From Nectonema munidae (Eukaryota > Nematomorpha > Nectonematoida > Nectonematidae): 64,000 nucleotides of DNA. A program made the translations under genes and the position numbers. The stretch covers positions 920,001 to 984,000 of the forward strand of contig JAUIRK010000069.1 of NCBI GenBank assembly GCA_030549495.1, given 5' to 3'. The notes beneath the pieces were generated by a model. The model was given only the letters and a program-made list of their open reading frames with translations, ran no database searches and was not told where the DNA came from. Below are positions 1-20,989 of this stretch, piece by piece (position 1 is the stretch's first letter; every line of letters begins with the position of its first letter).

Positions 1-8479
<8,479 letters not shown>

Positions 8480-8607
8480 GCTTGGCATCGTAACGTAGGG
8501 TGTTTTCATTATCGAATTATGCAGAAAGCAGGCTTGATGCGGTATCGAACCCAAGACGTTGAGTGATCGAATCCAGCATGATCTAACCAACCCTACTCAC
8601 GCGCCAA
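8480..8607 (-). repeat. tRNA-derived SINE, degraded copy
   Basis: Read on the minus strand, there is an A-box-like segment (GCGTGAGTAGGGTTGGTTAG) followed about 40 bases later by a B-box-like segment (TTGGGTTCGATACCGCATC). Then comes a body with the AATGAAAACACC motif. The copy at 9225 has the same order of parts on the plus strand, which supports a family rather than a chance match. It is not a functional tRNA, because no closed acceptor stem is visible. Confidence 0.6.
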
Positions 8608-9224
8608 TAATATCCTAACATACATACGCATCTATGTGATAAGCTAATCTATCCAGTAATAAAAAATAGTTTTTTTAGAAATTTTTTTTAAATAATATAA
8701 AATACTATAGTATGTCGGTGAAGAATATGTTAAAAATTTTCTATATAGTAGTTATACGGCGTTAAATTGTTTAGACGTTGAAACACTGTCCACTAGGAAA
8801 CCGTAACGAGATCCGGCGCTACTTAACTATCTTAAGTGCAGGAGAAACGTGCCACATCCCGAAAATTTCACTTTTATGCCCAAAACAAATGTAGACAGAA
8901 TAAGACTGACCTAGTACCGTGTATTTATATTGCCATCTGTAAAAATAAAATCTAGAAATTTTCGTGGAAGTTAAATTTTCTTGATTTCGGAGTTAAAAAA
9001 AGTACGAATAGTGTTATTTTCGCGCGCATTCAAATATTTTCAAAATGATCTTCATATGTCATACTTGTTTCTCTCTGCACGACTTTCAGATTAAATTGTC
9101 TTTTTCCAATTTTATTTTGTATTTTAGAAAGGACGCTTAGAATTTAAAAAAAAGACGATTTAGAACTTAAAAAAATTTAGAAGTAAAAATAGTATATATT
9201 CTTTTTCATCGTTTTTGTTTATAC
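8608..9224. other. Non-coding spacer between two SINE copies
   Basis: AT-rich sequence with no recognisable exon or complete mobile element. The frames are broken on both strands. Confidence 0.5.
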
Positions 9225-9375
9225 TGCGTGAGTGAGGTTGGTTAGGTACTGAGTTTCGAAAACTCAAGGTCATGGGTTCGATCCGGCATCAATCCTTCTT
9301 TCTTCATAGTTCAATACAAGCGGCGCAATTGTGCCTTCTCGATGAAAACACCGCACGGTGCCTTTACCCTTTATA
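9225..9375 (+). repeat. tRNA-derived SINE
   Basis: The tRNA-like head has an A-box-like GAGTGAGGTTGGTTAGG and a B-box-like ATGGGTTCGATCCGGCATC. The body contains TTCATAGTTCAATACAAGC and GATGAAAACACC. The same head and body occur in reverse at 8480 and 61865, and the head recurs at 51030, so this is a dispersed short retroposon. RNA polymerase III transcription from the internal boxes is known for such families. Activity of this copy cannot be judged. Confidence 0.65.
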
Positions 9376-9827
9376 CTGCTTATTTTTATCAATCCAAAAT
9401 ATTTTCATTCATAGTTAACTACTATTGGGAAATTGGTTTATCCCGATCGAATATGACATTTCCTAGTGTTTTTTTAGCGTACTAAGAGGGGGAGGTAGGG
9501 ATGATTATATATCATCAATAAAATGTTAATCTATAATATATTATATGTTAATTTTAAATATGGTAATAATATTTTGCTGCACTTTTTCATTCCAATTTGG
9601 CAAACTTATATACCGGTATTATCAAGTTTTGATTGGTTATTTGAAATATTGAAGGGCGGCAAAATTAGCTTCCACCCCGGGCGGCATTAAAGATAGGTAT
9701 GCTACTGGGTGGACACTGGACAGGTGTCAGAATTTTAAACTACTAATGTGAATATAGGGGACTAAATTTTTTGGAATGTATGAATATACTCATTCTTAAT
9801 TTATATTTTTGGTAGAAATGTATTTTT

Positions 9828-9929
9828 GGGTCTTTTCGTTTAAACGGCCACATCAAGTAATCACCATTTCGTCTGCATTTTATAGTTATGTCCTGGTTGC
9901 TTGATGTGACCGTCAAAACGAAAAGACCC
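9828..9929. mobile_element. 102-bp palindromic MITE with 8-bp target-site duplication
   Basis: The ends are inverted copies: GGGTCTTTTCGTTTAAACGG at the left, and on the opposite strand GGGTCTTTTCGTTTTGACGG at the right. The inversion runs about 35 bases inward (CACATCAAG on both arms). Both sides are flanked by GTATTTTT (9820-9827 and 9930-9937), a perfect 8-bp duplication typical of hAT-type insertion. There is no coding capacity, so it is a non-autonomous element. Confidence 0.85.
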
Positions 9930-10427
9930 GTATTTTTAATTAAAACATATTTATAACATTAATTTTTAATTTTTAACATATTTATACACGTAAAGATGTA
10001 AATATTTTATGTAACAAAATGATAGACAAAGATGTTGCATGGAAATTTTTTATTATTTCTCTAATATTTTTTAAACAATACTTTATTGTTAGCATTATCC
10101 GTAAAAAGTTCATTTTAAAAACAGGAGTGAAACAAAGTTAATATCTGAAGTGTCGGTAGAAAAGATATAACTTGCAACCGAATACGAGTATTCGAGTACG
10201 AGAAGTGGCTGTAATTAAAATTTCATTTGAGTTTTACAAATTCAGTTAAGTGGAGGAATACTTAGATTTTTTATATCATTATACGCAATTTGAAGGGTTT
10301 CTGTAAAACTGTTTTATTTTATATGAAAAGTAGACAAATGACAAATATGACAGATCGTCCACATGTTTTTCTCAAATTGTATGTAAACTTTTGTATGATT
10401 TTTTTGCAAACTATATTAAGTTCATTC

Positions 10428-10565
10428 TTAACCCATTTACGGTAAATGTTCCCATTTGGGAACATAATTAATTTCATCTTCGTCAGCTTTTTTCAATGAC
10501 TTTGAATATAAATAGTCTGCGTTTTTTTAGATATCGTCTGCTTTGTTTGGCCTTAAATGGGTTAA
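10428..10565. mobile_element. TTAA-flanked MITE (GTCTGC family)
   Basis: It begins TTAACCCATTTACGG and ends CCTTAAATGGGTTAA, giving near-perfect terminal inverted repeats with TTAA at both borders, as in piggyBac-type insertion. Inside it carries GTCTGCGTTTTTTTAGATAT and ATCGTCTGCTTTG. These core words recur in the elements at 19267, 47171, 59464 and 60690, which indicates a dispersed non-autonomous family. Confidence 0.75.
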
Positions 10566-13500
10566 TCGGTTTCCCTAAGTTGGACGTGCTCGCAAAAAAT
10601 AAGTAAATATATTTCAAGATTTTTTAAAAGTTACTTATAAAAATGAGATGCGGATTCATGTTCATATTTAAAAAAAAAATTTTTTATCAGTTTTTTCATT
10701 TATACACTTTGTATTGATCAGTGTAAAAAACTATTTTTGAAACGGAAAAAGAATCATCAAAAAACAGTTAAAAATGTTATGATGTCCGAATTTTATTATT
10801 TTCAATAAGCAAAACCCAGAAAATTAAGTTATTTAAAAATAATGCATGATATTTTTGACTTACCTTTCAAGATTTGGAATTTAAATCTATCATAATGTAG
10901 GTAAATAAAATGATTTATTTTAGCGGTAGAAATGTGAATATAACGACATTTTCGTTGAATTTTCATCATCGTAAAATTATTTGAAATAAACGATAAAGAT
11001 AACGACAATACATTTTTTCCTTAGCGAGTGTGTTGATTCAAAAAATCAATTTATACACGTAAAGTTAAATCTTTACATACTTTAATAAGATGTATGACAT
11101 TTTACAATTAATTTTCTTTGCTCAACTTATCTGATGATCAGTTCTAATTTTATTTACAATTCAACTTTTTATATTTATATATTCTTTTCATTTATAGCAT
11201 ATAAAAAAATAAAAAATAAATTTTGATAAATTTCTAAAATTGAAAAAAGGTGTTGATTTCGTCAATTTTTCGTTATATCACTATAAAAGAGTATAAAATA
11301 TAGACGCGATTATATTTTTTTCATGACTTTTCCTTGTTTTTTAATTCTTAATTTAATGTATAATTCAAAAATACAAGATCTTCAGCGACAGAAACCCTGG
11401 AAAAGCACTTCTGCAATCCACTATACTATACCATAGGATCCAATGTGTAAATACTGTTTTGTGATAAAAATTTCCAAAAAACTAGCATGGTCCAACATTT
11501 TAGTAAAAATGTTCAAGCACCCAACCATTTTTAAGCAAAATTGATAACTCGATTTTGAACCCTTATCGACCTAACTCAGTTAAATTTTTTAGAAATAACA
11601 ATAAAAACTTTTTTTATATTAGTGTAATAATTACAAAGTATTTCAATATTTGTTTCAAAATTTTGACGAATTTTTTTTACTTTCTTTATTAAACTTTTGT
11701 TTAATTTTGATAAATTAAAAATTTTGAATTTTTTTTATTTTAATTTTTCATTTGAACCCATTATAACAATTTATATTTGATATGTCATCATTTCCAAACC
11801 TTTAACCCAATTATCATGTATTTGAATTTAAATAATTTTTTTCTTAATTTCTAAAAATAGTACTACACATTTTTTTTTCTAAAAAATTTAAAAAAGTAAC
11901 GAAGCCTTTCATTAAGGCAACGACAACGGAAAACGAGCAAAATTTTTTTGTAATTCTCGTTATAAAAACGGCGATAGGTTTTTCAAGGTCAAAATTATTT
12001 TAACTACTTTTGGGTTGGGAAGGGGGTGGGGTAGAGTTTCTTTCTTTGTATGGGAAGAGAGTGAATGCTGTCACAATATGAAATAACTTAACTCATGGAA
12101 TAATCTCTCTCTCACACAAACACACACTACTAAGAGAGCGATTTTAATTTCAGGTCATTAATTTTGCGTTCTATTGCGTAAATGAGGGATGCTGAATAGA
12201 AAGGCCTTTTGTGGTGGTGGCATTTGCCGCACATTTGCCCGAAAAAACAATGGGAAATATGAGAACTTAAGCTCATTAAGTACTCGAGAGAAATTGAAGA
12301 TAATTATGGGTAAAAGGAAGAAATAGTGGATGGGGGCGCGGGGGGGGGGGGTGGTGAAATTGCAAGAAAGAAGTTAAAAAACGATGTACCGGGGGGTTCT
12401 TTTGAAGAAAATTACTTAACCAAAAAACTTAACAAAAAAGGTAGAACTTTTTCAATTCAAATGATTCAGATGTATAGCTTCTAAAATTTCATTAAAAACA
12501 AGGATAAATTTTTACTTGTATGCAGATGGCGTTAATTCCAAACTTGTAATAGCATAATTTACTTATTTTGCTATTGTGAAAAGCGCAATTATTTAATGAA
12601 CGGTTTAATTTTGTAGTTTGTTACTGCAAATAAATTTACATGGTATTTTGTTATATATTTTGGTGTAGTTACTTCAATTTTTAGCCATCGATGTGAATGG
12701 AACTCCCTATTCCGATGTGCGAAGATTATTATTAACTGATTTATGCTTGCCTTCTCAACCACACCCCATATGGACATATTTAATTTATCTCCTCAAAAAA
12801 ATCTGTTTAGATAGGCGATTTCAAACTGGGAATCGTGAACTTTTATAAAATCATGCACAAATAGAAGAACGGAAATTGCATTTCATAAAAAAAATATTTA
12901 AAAACTTTACCTATTACTTTTAAACATATATTTTATTATCACCTTTTTTGTATTTGCACTTAAAATTATTTTTTGTTTTTTTCTGTTTAATTTTTTTTGT
13001 TTTTTTTTATTTTTTTTACTCTTAACTCGCTGCTACTTTACCAAATTTATGTTAGGATATTCTCACATAAATAAAAATTATAAAATGTATTAATCATCAG
13101 ATAGATTAATTTAAGATATTTTTTAAATAACCTAAATTTTTGAGTCATTACAAAAAGGCCGAACTACTGATAAAGATTCCAACATAGATTAAAAAAATAA
13201 AGATTACAAAGATTCCTAACTAAAACAAAGAAATAAAAAATGCATCTAATTTATCTGTTTATCATAGTGATAAAATTTTATTAAAACATAAAAGTCGCCA
13301 AAATCAAAGGTATATAAAGATAAGGATTGGAAATGGTATAATTTATACAATTTTTTTCCATATCTTGGTCAAATTGGAGAGAATAAAATTTTGCATATAG
13401 TTTACAATATGGTCTTAAATTTTTTTCGATTTGAGAGAATCGGTAACGCTTTGGTCATTTGTTAACCTTTAGCAATAGAGTTGACGTATTTGCTGCAAAA

Positions 13501-15013
13501 AAGGGCTGCCTCGAATCAAAGCCTCCCTCAAAAGATTGTCATTGTGTTAAAGTTCTTCAAAAAAATGAACATTCGCTCTCAAAATAACGACATCGAGTGA
13601 GTGTGGTATTATTGGGAGTTATATCTATAAATAAAAAAGTTGAATCTCTTGAAGAACTTCCACCCGTTCCTGAAATTAGAGAGGATGCAAAAATTCTTCA
13701 AAAGAAAAATATGGGGTGAAAATTCCTGAGAAAAGACCATATGGGTCAAAAATTCTTGAGGAAAATATTTTTAGAGTAGATATTTTTAAGGAAAAATTTT
13801 TACATTGCAAATTCTTTAAAGCAAAATAACAATATTGAACACTTTTCAATATTCATCCAGATTTTGTTAATTTTTTTTTTTTTTAATTTTTGCCAAAAAA
13901 CTGTACATCATTCGTTTGATTTTGCAAATCTTCACAATGGAGTTCACACTCAGCATATTTTACTGGGATAAAGATTCATATTAATAATAAGAATTTTGGA
14001 ATTCCTACCTTCAAGATTTTTGCAATAATGCTTTTTTGAATATTGGAGAGTTGCTAGATGTTACCATCGCTTTTTAACTACGTAATCTCGAGGGATGTAT
14101 TTGAATTCTGGATGTTTAGTCACTAGTCCTCAAAAAAGGAGTTTGGGTAAAATCTTTGTCTTTTTTTAATAGAAAAATTCATCTTCTACTTTCAAAGTAT
14201 TTTTCATATTAATTATTTTTATTTATGTAAGAAATATACAATCTCTTGTTCTTCATTTTTTCATACCATTTTTGTCCTGCTTTGAAATGCAAAAAACTGG
14301 TTATAGTTATCATATTGATAAGCAGTTCACTTTATGATTATAACTTTGTGAAGAGTTCAAATTTTATTTTTAATATTTATTAATTTTTTTGTGATATTTA
14401 TAAGTAGGAAATTTTTATAGAGATAATTGTTAGAAGGAAAATATTAATTAAATAGTAGGAATATTTAATAAAGTAATAACCCTGATATGAAAGAAGTCAT
14501 AAATTTATAATTTTGGATACTAATACATTTCGAGCCATCCCAAAAATTTTTAAAAAGTAATCTACCTCTATAAATTAGTAGTAGATCTTTTTCAGAGAAT
14601 GTATGAAATTATTTAAAGCACATAATGCCTTTGAAGCAAATAATTAACTGAAAAAGAAAATTTTAATATTTAAAAACTATTTATAATTTTTTATTTATTT
14701 TCTTTTATTAAAAAAATATTATTTGTTCTTTTGGATGTTTGAATTTAAATTTTGTCGCTTTCCTTATTTTAAAGAATTTTGAGAGAAAGTTTTTCAAAAC
14801 ATATTAAAAATTAAAGATTTTATGATACTTGACAAATCATCTACTCCAGCTTAAGTCCTCTTTCCAAGTATTACAAAGATCATTTTTAGGATATTAGTCG
14901 AATAATGAATTCTCAAATTATAGGAGAATGATTTTTCAATTTCGAGTTTTAGTTCTTAAATTTATCAATTTACTAGTATCTCCTTTGAATTCCATTCTCA
15001 AACTAATTAGATC
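10566..15013. other. Gene-free AT-rich stretch upstream of the bZIP gene
   Basis: No convincing exon is seen. The short frames lack motifs. Around 11091-11200 is a dispersed repeat that matches the 3' flank of the bZIP gene (18545-18620) and, in its last part, the segment at 15430-15465. A G-rich run lies near 12335-12350. The bZIP promoter should lie in the right-hand part, but no TATA or initiator could be assigned with confidence. Confidence 0.5.
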
Positions 15014-15404
15014 TTGAAATGCATTTTTCTTTCCTATATGTCAAAAAATATTTTCAAGGAAAATAAAATGGATTTAACTAAACGAAAAATGAGTTCTTCA
15101 ATTCCATCCAGCACTGATGACTACTCTTCAAATGATTCAAGCAATAAGAGTCTGGAAAGTGATTGCTACAGCGAGAAGGGGGGAGAAGAAAAAGAGATGT
15201 GTTGTAAGGACTTCAAAGTAGAGCACTTGGCAGATTCATCAGAAATCATTAGTAGCAGCAACATCAGATGCACTGACGAAACCTCGATCCCACAAAGTTT
15301 CGCCAACATTTCCACAATTTTTCCCAATATTATGCCGCCATTTGCCAACTCCATTGCTTCCTCTCTCAACCTACACTTCAACAATAATCTCAGCTCCTTA
15401 CTAT
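15014..15404 (+). CDS. bZIP transcription factor (giant/CES-2/PAR-like), exon 1
   Basis: The first coding exon has an ATG at 15014 and a second in-frame ATG at 15068. The second gives a cleaner acidic/Ser-rich start (MDLTKRKMSSS) and may be the true one. The product is low-complexity: a Ser/Asp-rich stretch, an acidic GGEEKE patch, then a Pro/Phe/Asn-rich part (IFPNIMPPFANSIA). This is the kind of weakly conserved N-terminus seen in giant-type factors, where it serves regulation. The exon ends after the first base of a codon at CTAT|GTAAGC. The acceptor at 17897 restores the frame by forming a Tyr codon. The exon link is inferred from matching phases and composition. A cDNA read would settle it. 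Confidence 0.7.
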
Positions 15405-16124
15405 GTAAGCCAAACTTCTATAAATATATATATTATATATGTATTCTTTTCATTTATACCATATAAAAAATATTCTAGACGATATTATCTTTTTAGTTAA
15501 ATTCACTTTAAGCATTAATTATAATGCTGTTTTTGATTTTAAAAGTTTATAGTTTTTATTAAATATTAGTTACTTTCTTAGTTAAATTGTTATTATAGTT
15601 ATTCTGTTATTCATTCACCGAAATGACTTTTAATTAACAAACAATTATCTCACTTGATAAATTAATTTGCCATGTCCATTAACTTATAGACCATATTATG
15701 AAATGTCTTAGTGCCATAATTTTAAAATGTTTAAAGATATTTATAATTTGGAAAAAATGGAGTGATGATGAAGGATCAGACATTGAATGAATAGTTTAAT
15801 GCCTATGAACTATTTATTGTATGAATGAAAGAAAAAATTAAAAAAAAAACGTATAGTTATACTATATTTCCGTAAATTAGATCAGACTAATCATTCAATG
15901 TCTGATGAATGATTTTTAATCCGAAAAATTCACCTAGCTAATCAAATTTATTACTTTTACTATATATTTATAATTTGTTTTGATTCAAGTGGATTGAACA
16001 AAAAATTCATACCACTTTTATTTTTAAAAAGATGTTTTAGCAAATCCAAATTTATCACTTAAAAAGAAAAAAAAATTAAAAAAAAAAGTTTAGGTATTCT
16101 ATATTTCCATAAATAAGATCAGAA

Positions 16125-16247
16125 TATGCCCGAATAAAATAGTTGAGATTGAGGTCTCCCAAATAATGAAAATCTTCTGATAAATTTTCTTCGAAAAAGA
16201 AAGCAGACGCTCAGTTTTAAAAATTCGCATCCTCAAAGTGTTAACAT
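16125..16247. mobile_element. Decayed MITE, related to the one at 19267
   Basis: It shares with 19267-19396 the order AATGAAAATC, a CTTCTGA/GTCTGCT-like word, AAAGAAAGCAGACG and the end CCTCAAAG-GTTAA, but is much diverged, and its left TTAA border is lost. It lies in the bZIP intron. Confidence 0.45.
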
Positions 16248-16549
16248 TAGGGAAATGTAAATCCGAGAAGAAATTTTAAAAATCCCACATTTATTTTGCA
16301 TATATGTAATTATTTGTGGAAAGAGATCTCACGGAAGATCAACCAAGCATATAATGATCTGTTAAAACAAATCCAAATTTTTAAGACCAATAGTCTGATT
16401 TCTTTTAGCGAAATTTTGCATATTTAAATCAGGCAAATATTATTTCTTGGTAGACCGCTGTCACACTGGTTCTCAATAACAGGTGTACACTTAAACATGA
16501 AGTGCGTATACTGTTATTGACTCCCACCACATATGTATTTTGTGTAAAT

Positions 16550-17480
16550 ACCATACTAGGTCTAAGGAAATGCAAGTTTTATACTTCATAAAGATGTCAA
16601 TGTATATATGTGTTATAATAAAAACATCTTTATCATAAAAATTTTGGATAAAATAAAAATTGAAAAATTTCTTTTAAAAAAACTTCGCGATATATAGAAA
16701 AAAGAAATTTTTTGAAAATTGAGGATGTTGATGTTGAAACATAAATGATTCGGAGATGAGGATTTAAAATTTTTTTAGCGCATATCAGATACATCTCTAA
16801 TATTTTCTCTCTATTTTTGAATACTTCTATTCCACTCTATAATCTTACAATCCTTTTTTAATTCAATGTATACTATATTAATATTCCTAAAGTTAAAAGT
16901 GTTTTTTTCACATTAGCGGGTTTATAGTCTTTTCAACTAATGTTTCATTGTGTTTATACATATTTATTAGAATATTCTTCATATTTTATTATGCATCTAC
17001 TAAATTTCATAAATAAAAAAAAAATAAAAAAAGGAAAGAAATTTTTTTTTACCGTTTTTAATGGTGTAACTTTCAAATTTTATATCAATATATTTTGCTA
17101 TTATTGTTAGTAAATTATACTGCATTTTTATCTGTTTCCATATTTGAAATAAATCTTTTTTTATTTTCCACACTCAATTTTCTTCTGACAATAAATAAAT
17201 TTTGCCAAAAAAATCATGTGTTTAGGATTAGTGGACCTTAAAAAAATGAGCTTTACTACAAAAAATGTTTAAACTAATAAAACTTACGTGTAGTTTCGTT
17301 CCATTTTATTCATATAGTCATTTCATAAATATATGTGATCAACAGTAATCGGAGAACTTGGCTTCCATGTCAAGATAGTATTATTAGGAGAAATTGAACT
17401 ATCATCTATAACGTTAGTAATTTCAGAAGAAGAAGATTCAGAGAATCTGTTACTTTTTAATAAAATGCTATGTGATATTC
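16550..17480 (-). mobile_element. piggyBac-type transposon relic in bZIP intron
   Basis: The segment 17205-17460 is a reverse-complement match to 24840-25160 of the larger piggyBac copy. Shared parts include the region reading SSSEITNVIDDS, NNTILTW and the following TTTCGTTCCATTTTATTCAT, and the untranslated words near 16570-16660 match 23810-23900. On the minus strand it encodes only a short N-terminal part of the transposase, and the catalytic part is absent. It is broken and lies antisense to the bZIP gene. Confidence 0.65.
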
Positions 17481-17896
17481 TTTTTTGTAAACCTTTAACT
17501 AATATTACATTGGGTCGTTAATTAACAAAACTAATTAGTGAGAAGTTCCTTGGCTAATTTTTTAATTAATTAATTAGTTACACTTTTTAAACAAAAAAAT
17601 CAGAAAAATTTACTTCTAAAAGTTTCCTTAAAAAAGCTCATCCACATTCTTGCGCTAAACTTTGAACAAATAAAATGGAGTATAAGCAATCAATACTCGT
17701 TCAAGATAAATTTCTTATACACAAAAAATGGACTTCACACTTGATTGGTTATAACTTATAACTATTTGTGCGAATAGTCAATTAGTTATAGCTATAAAGC
17801 TCAATAAAGAGAACATTTTAAAAACTTTAATTAACTAATATAATTACATACCTTTGCCCGAATTGAATTCTTTTACTTCACCAAAATGTTAAATAG

Positions 17897-18258
17897 ATTC
17901 TCCATCCTTTGGAAGATCAAGTGAAAACATAGGAGCCAATGATCACTCGATGATGAATCCGACTGCTCCACTAACTTCAATACTCATGCATCGTAGAAAA
18001 TCATTTGACAAAAAGGCCGCAACCAGAAAGTTGACAAATAAAAAGCCCGACTGTGAAAAGGATGACTTGTACTGGGAAAGGAGGCGGAAAAACAACGACG
18101 CAGCTAAAAAGTCACGTGATATGCGCAAAGCGAAAGAAGACGAAATTGCGCTTCGTGCCGCTCTCCTAGAACAAGAAAACCTTCGATTGAAAGCTCAACT
18201 CGCTATCCTCAAAAACGAAACGACAAAACTGCACTGCATGCTTTTCAGTCATGTTTGA
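17897..18258 (+). CDS. bZIP transcription factor (giant/CES-2/PAR-like), exon 2 with DNA-binding domain
   Basis: The exon starts after the acceptor TTAAATAG and reads [20 protein letters not shown] before the core. The C-terminal ~65 residues form a complete bZIP. A lead-in [20 protein letters not shown] holds the NNxAAxxSR DNA-contact signature, followed by [19 protein letters not shown] and a leucine-zipper heptad region ([17 protein letters not shown]). The [13 protein letters not shown]...SRD...KEDEI pattern is typical of the giant / CES-2 / PAR-bZIP group, which also includes HLF and NFIL3. These are dimeric nuclear regulators. The protein ends nine residues after the zipper (HCMLFSHV). 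With exon 1 it would be 250 residues, or 232 from the second ATG. The subgroup is certain only at family level; orthology to giant is not shown. Confidence 0.88.
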
Positions 18259-19266
18259 TCCAATCAAATTCAATATAGATGCTCCAATTAAATTCAATTT
18301 TGACGACTCAATCAAAATCATCTGCCATATCTCAAAAACAAAGCAATATTTTTTTTTTTAATTTTTATTCACACTTTTACAAAAGTATTTTTTTATTATC
18401 ATTCAATGAATGTTATCCAATTCATCATTTTTTAATATTTCAAAAAGTAATGCAAGTTTAAACGTGATGATGCATAAAATGATGTCAATTTCAATTCTCT
18501 TTGTTTCCAAAACTGTTCTTCTATTTCAACTTCAAAATTGTGATGTATGACATTTAACTATTAATTTTCTTTGCTCAACTTATCTGACGATCAGTTTTAA
18601 TTTTATTTACAAATGCTCTACTCTATTTCACCTTTTTTTTATTCTAGCTTATTCAACTTTTTTATATGTGTATTTATTGCTCAATATTTTACTGCTCAAT
18701 TTAATTAGAACTATTTATTGCATTTTAGCGATGTTTAAAGATTTTTAATACTATTTTATCATAGTGTTTTCAAAATAAATTTAAACTTTTTTAAAAAAAA
18801 AAAGCTTCGCTTGAAACATAAGTGATCCTTTGTACCCTTCATTCTTTTCTCCTTTATCGTTTAACACTAAAATGTTATACATTTGTGTTTAATTTCATAA
18901 GATGAGTGGTAGTGTGGTTTTTAGCTTTAAGGTATAGTTTTTTTGACTTATGTGCTAACGCTATATATATATATATATTGGTGTATTTCTTATCTGATCT
19001 GATCGGTTCGTTTATTATATTTAATAACGTATTGTAATGTGAATACTTTTTTAGTTTCGCATTATAGTTGATTCAGACATTTTGATGTAATTTTATTCCA
19101 AAAATAGCTTCCGAAAATGATCTACCTGGAGCGATTCATACTGCAAAATAGCTTTAAAAGTGGTTTCAATATTAAATTTAGAGAACTTTTCTCGAAGCTC
19201 ATGGGATTCATCATTTCAGAAAGAAGAACCTCTCTCATAAATGTTAAGATAGTTTAACTTTTCAAA
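18259..19266. other. bZIP 3' flank / likely 3' UTR, no further gene
   Basis: AT-rich, with several possible poly(A) signals including AATAAA within 18774-18779 (CAAAATAAAT). The segment 18545-18620 is shared with 11091-11165 and so is repetitive. A (TA)n run lies at 18962-18978. No exon is seen. Confidence 0.5.
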
Positions 19267-19396
19267 TTAACCCTTTGAGAACCAGTGGGTCACCAGTGAC
19301 CCAAGAAATGAAAATCGTCTGCTTTGAATACATAAAATTCCATTTAAAAAGAAAGCAGACGAAACCTCTTCAAAATGTTGGTCCTCAAAGGGTTAA
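19267..19396. mobile_element. TTAA-flanked MITE (GTCTGC family)
   Basis: It begins TTAACCCTTTGAGAACCA and ends TTGGTCCTCAAAGGGTTAA, giving terminal inverted repeats of about 18 bases with TTAA at both borders. The inside holds an inverted pair (AATCGTCTGCTTT and AAAGCAGACGAAA) flanking a short loop. There is no coding capacity. Confidence 0.75.
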
Positions 19397-20980
19397 AAAA
19401 AAGTTTTGGAACTTTTAAATCTGGTTTTTGGTGCGAGTTGACTGTAAGCCCTTTACTAGTTTGGCTCACCTTTCCTCTCTGCCAGCCTTAAAGGTACACA
19501 AAAAGGGAAAGATTTCCTTTTTACTTAGGGTGCTCCAACTACGTCATTATTCTTTCCTGTTCTCCCTGTCATAACTCTTTGTTTGATAATGCATTTGTAT
19601 TTGGCTTTCAAGGCATAGAAAGTGGGAGAAGTAATTGCGGCATATACAATATCTAATATATATCATATAAAAGAGGCGATCTTTGTATGCGATAACATTC
19701 ATTTGCGCGAATCACACAAACCAACTTCAACACAAGCCTTGTTGCACTTGAAATCGCACAAGTGATCAAACAACTTCAATGAAATTCTCCTATCTCATAT
19801 AACGCATCTAGGCTGTCCAACGATAAATATTGTGTGTGGTAGGTAGAGAGAGAAAGAGGACTGCTTCAACTCTTCCAGACTCTCAGTGGGCCTGGAAGAC
19901 TGACTGACTATGGGTCTAGTCTATCCATTCTCATCATATAAGTGTATTAAATATGCATATGCCATGCAAATCTTCTCGTGAGATATCTCGATGAATAAGA
20001 GACAGACGCTAGTGTAAGTAAGCACGATGAAAGACTGGTGCTCTATTGCCTATTAGGGTGGTGAATAGGCAAGGACTAAATCACTCTCCCCCCCCCCCTC
20101 ACCTCCCGTTTGCAAATGCGCAATTATTATGCGTCGTGACGGAGAGAGGCTTTTTTTGTTTCCAGCGATTTCTCACGCCACTCTGCATTTCAATGGGGAT
20201 ATGGATACACGCGCTTAATTTCAATTGGCCAGGGAAATAAAAAGAGTTTTGTTTCCACACGAATATTAGTTAAAATGGTTCAGTTAGTGGGGGGGGGGGA
20301 ATGCATTAAGCACGATAAAACTTCGTAGTGCGAACACCTCCTTATATGTATGTATACAAAATAAGGACAATTTGTTATGCTTAGAGGGGAGGTGTTTTAG
20401 GGAAGATATTTTAAGGTAACTTTGTTTGTGACGTTCGCACCCATCGTGGCCTTCATGAAATGCTGAGACCAGGTGGACCTGGACTTTCCATCCCTCTAAA
20501 CGCCTACCGACCCTTGATATATATAAATACAGTTGAGTGAACGATACAACCCTAACGCAAACGCTCCCAATTTGGGAAACAATCTTAATGTCTAGTGATA
20601 TCTTGATTACTAACAAGGTTAGGATCGGGTCGCTAGAGCTCTATCTAAGCGTAAAAACCTTTGAATTCTTCGGAGGAAGAAAACCAGAATAAAAAAACCC
20701 GCACCACGGAATGTAACTTGTTCCTAAATAAAAGAATATGTTTATAAAAGAGATATGCTACAAAAATAATACAAGAGTTAGAAGGCATGCAATATTTTAT
20801 GTTATTCAATAAATAATATTTGATACATGTTATAACGGTTAAGAAAGGTATACACATTAAGGGTATGCTAGGTTAGGAACAACCTACCCCTGGAATTTGA
20901 CTCCATCCCATATGCACATGATATGAGTATATATGTTCTCCCTAGGATATATATTTTACAATAGGAATATATAATCAGTC
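19397..20980. other. Non-coding stretch
   Basis: Less AT-rich than its surroundings in parts (19800-20600), with C-run (20090-20100) and G-run (20288-20297) tracts. No exon or element could be recognised. Frames on both strands are short and without motifs. Confidence 0.4.
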
Positions 20981-20989
20981 ATACAAGCA

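Larger units (their letters stand above)
15405..17896 (+). other. Intron 1 of the bZIP gene
   Basis: The intron runs GTAAGC...TTAAATAG and is 2492 bases long. It is strongly AT-rich and holds a degraded MITE (about 16125-16247) and a minus-strand piggyBac relic (about 16550-17480). No other exon is visible. Confidence 0.6.

Noticed and set aside
20284-20616. Minus-strand frame of 110 codons
   Set aside because: No recognisable motif and no exon signals. Likely chance in a region of more even base composition.
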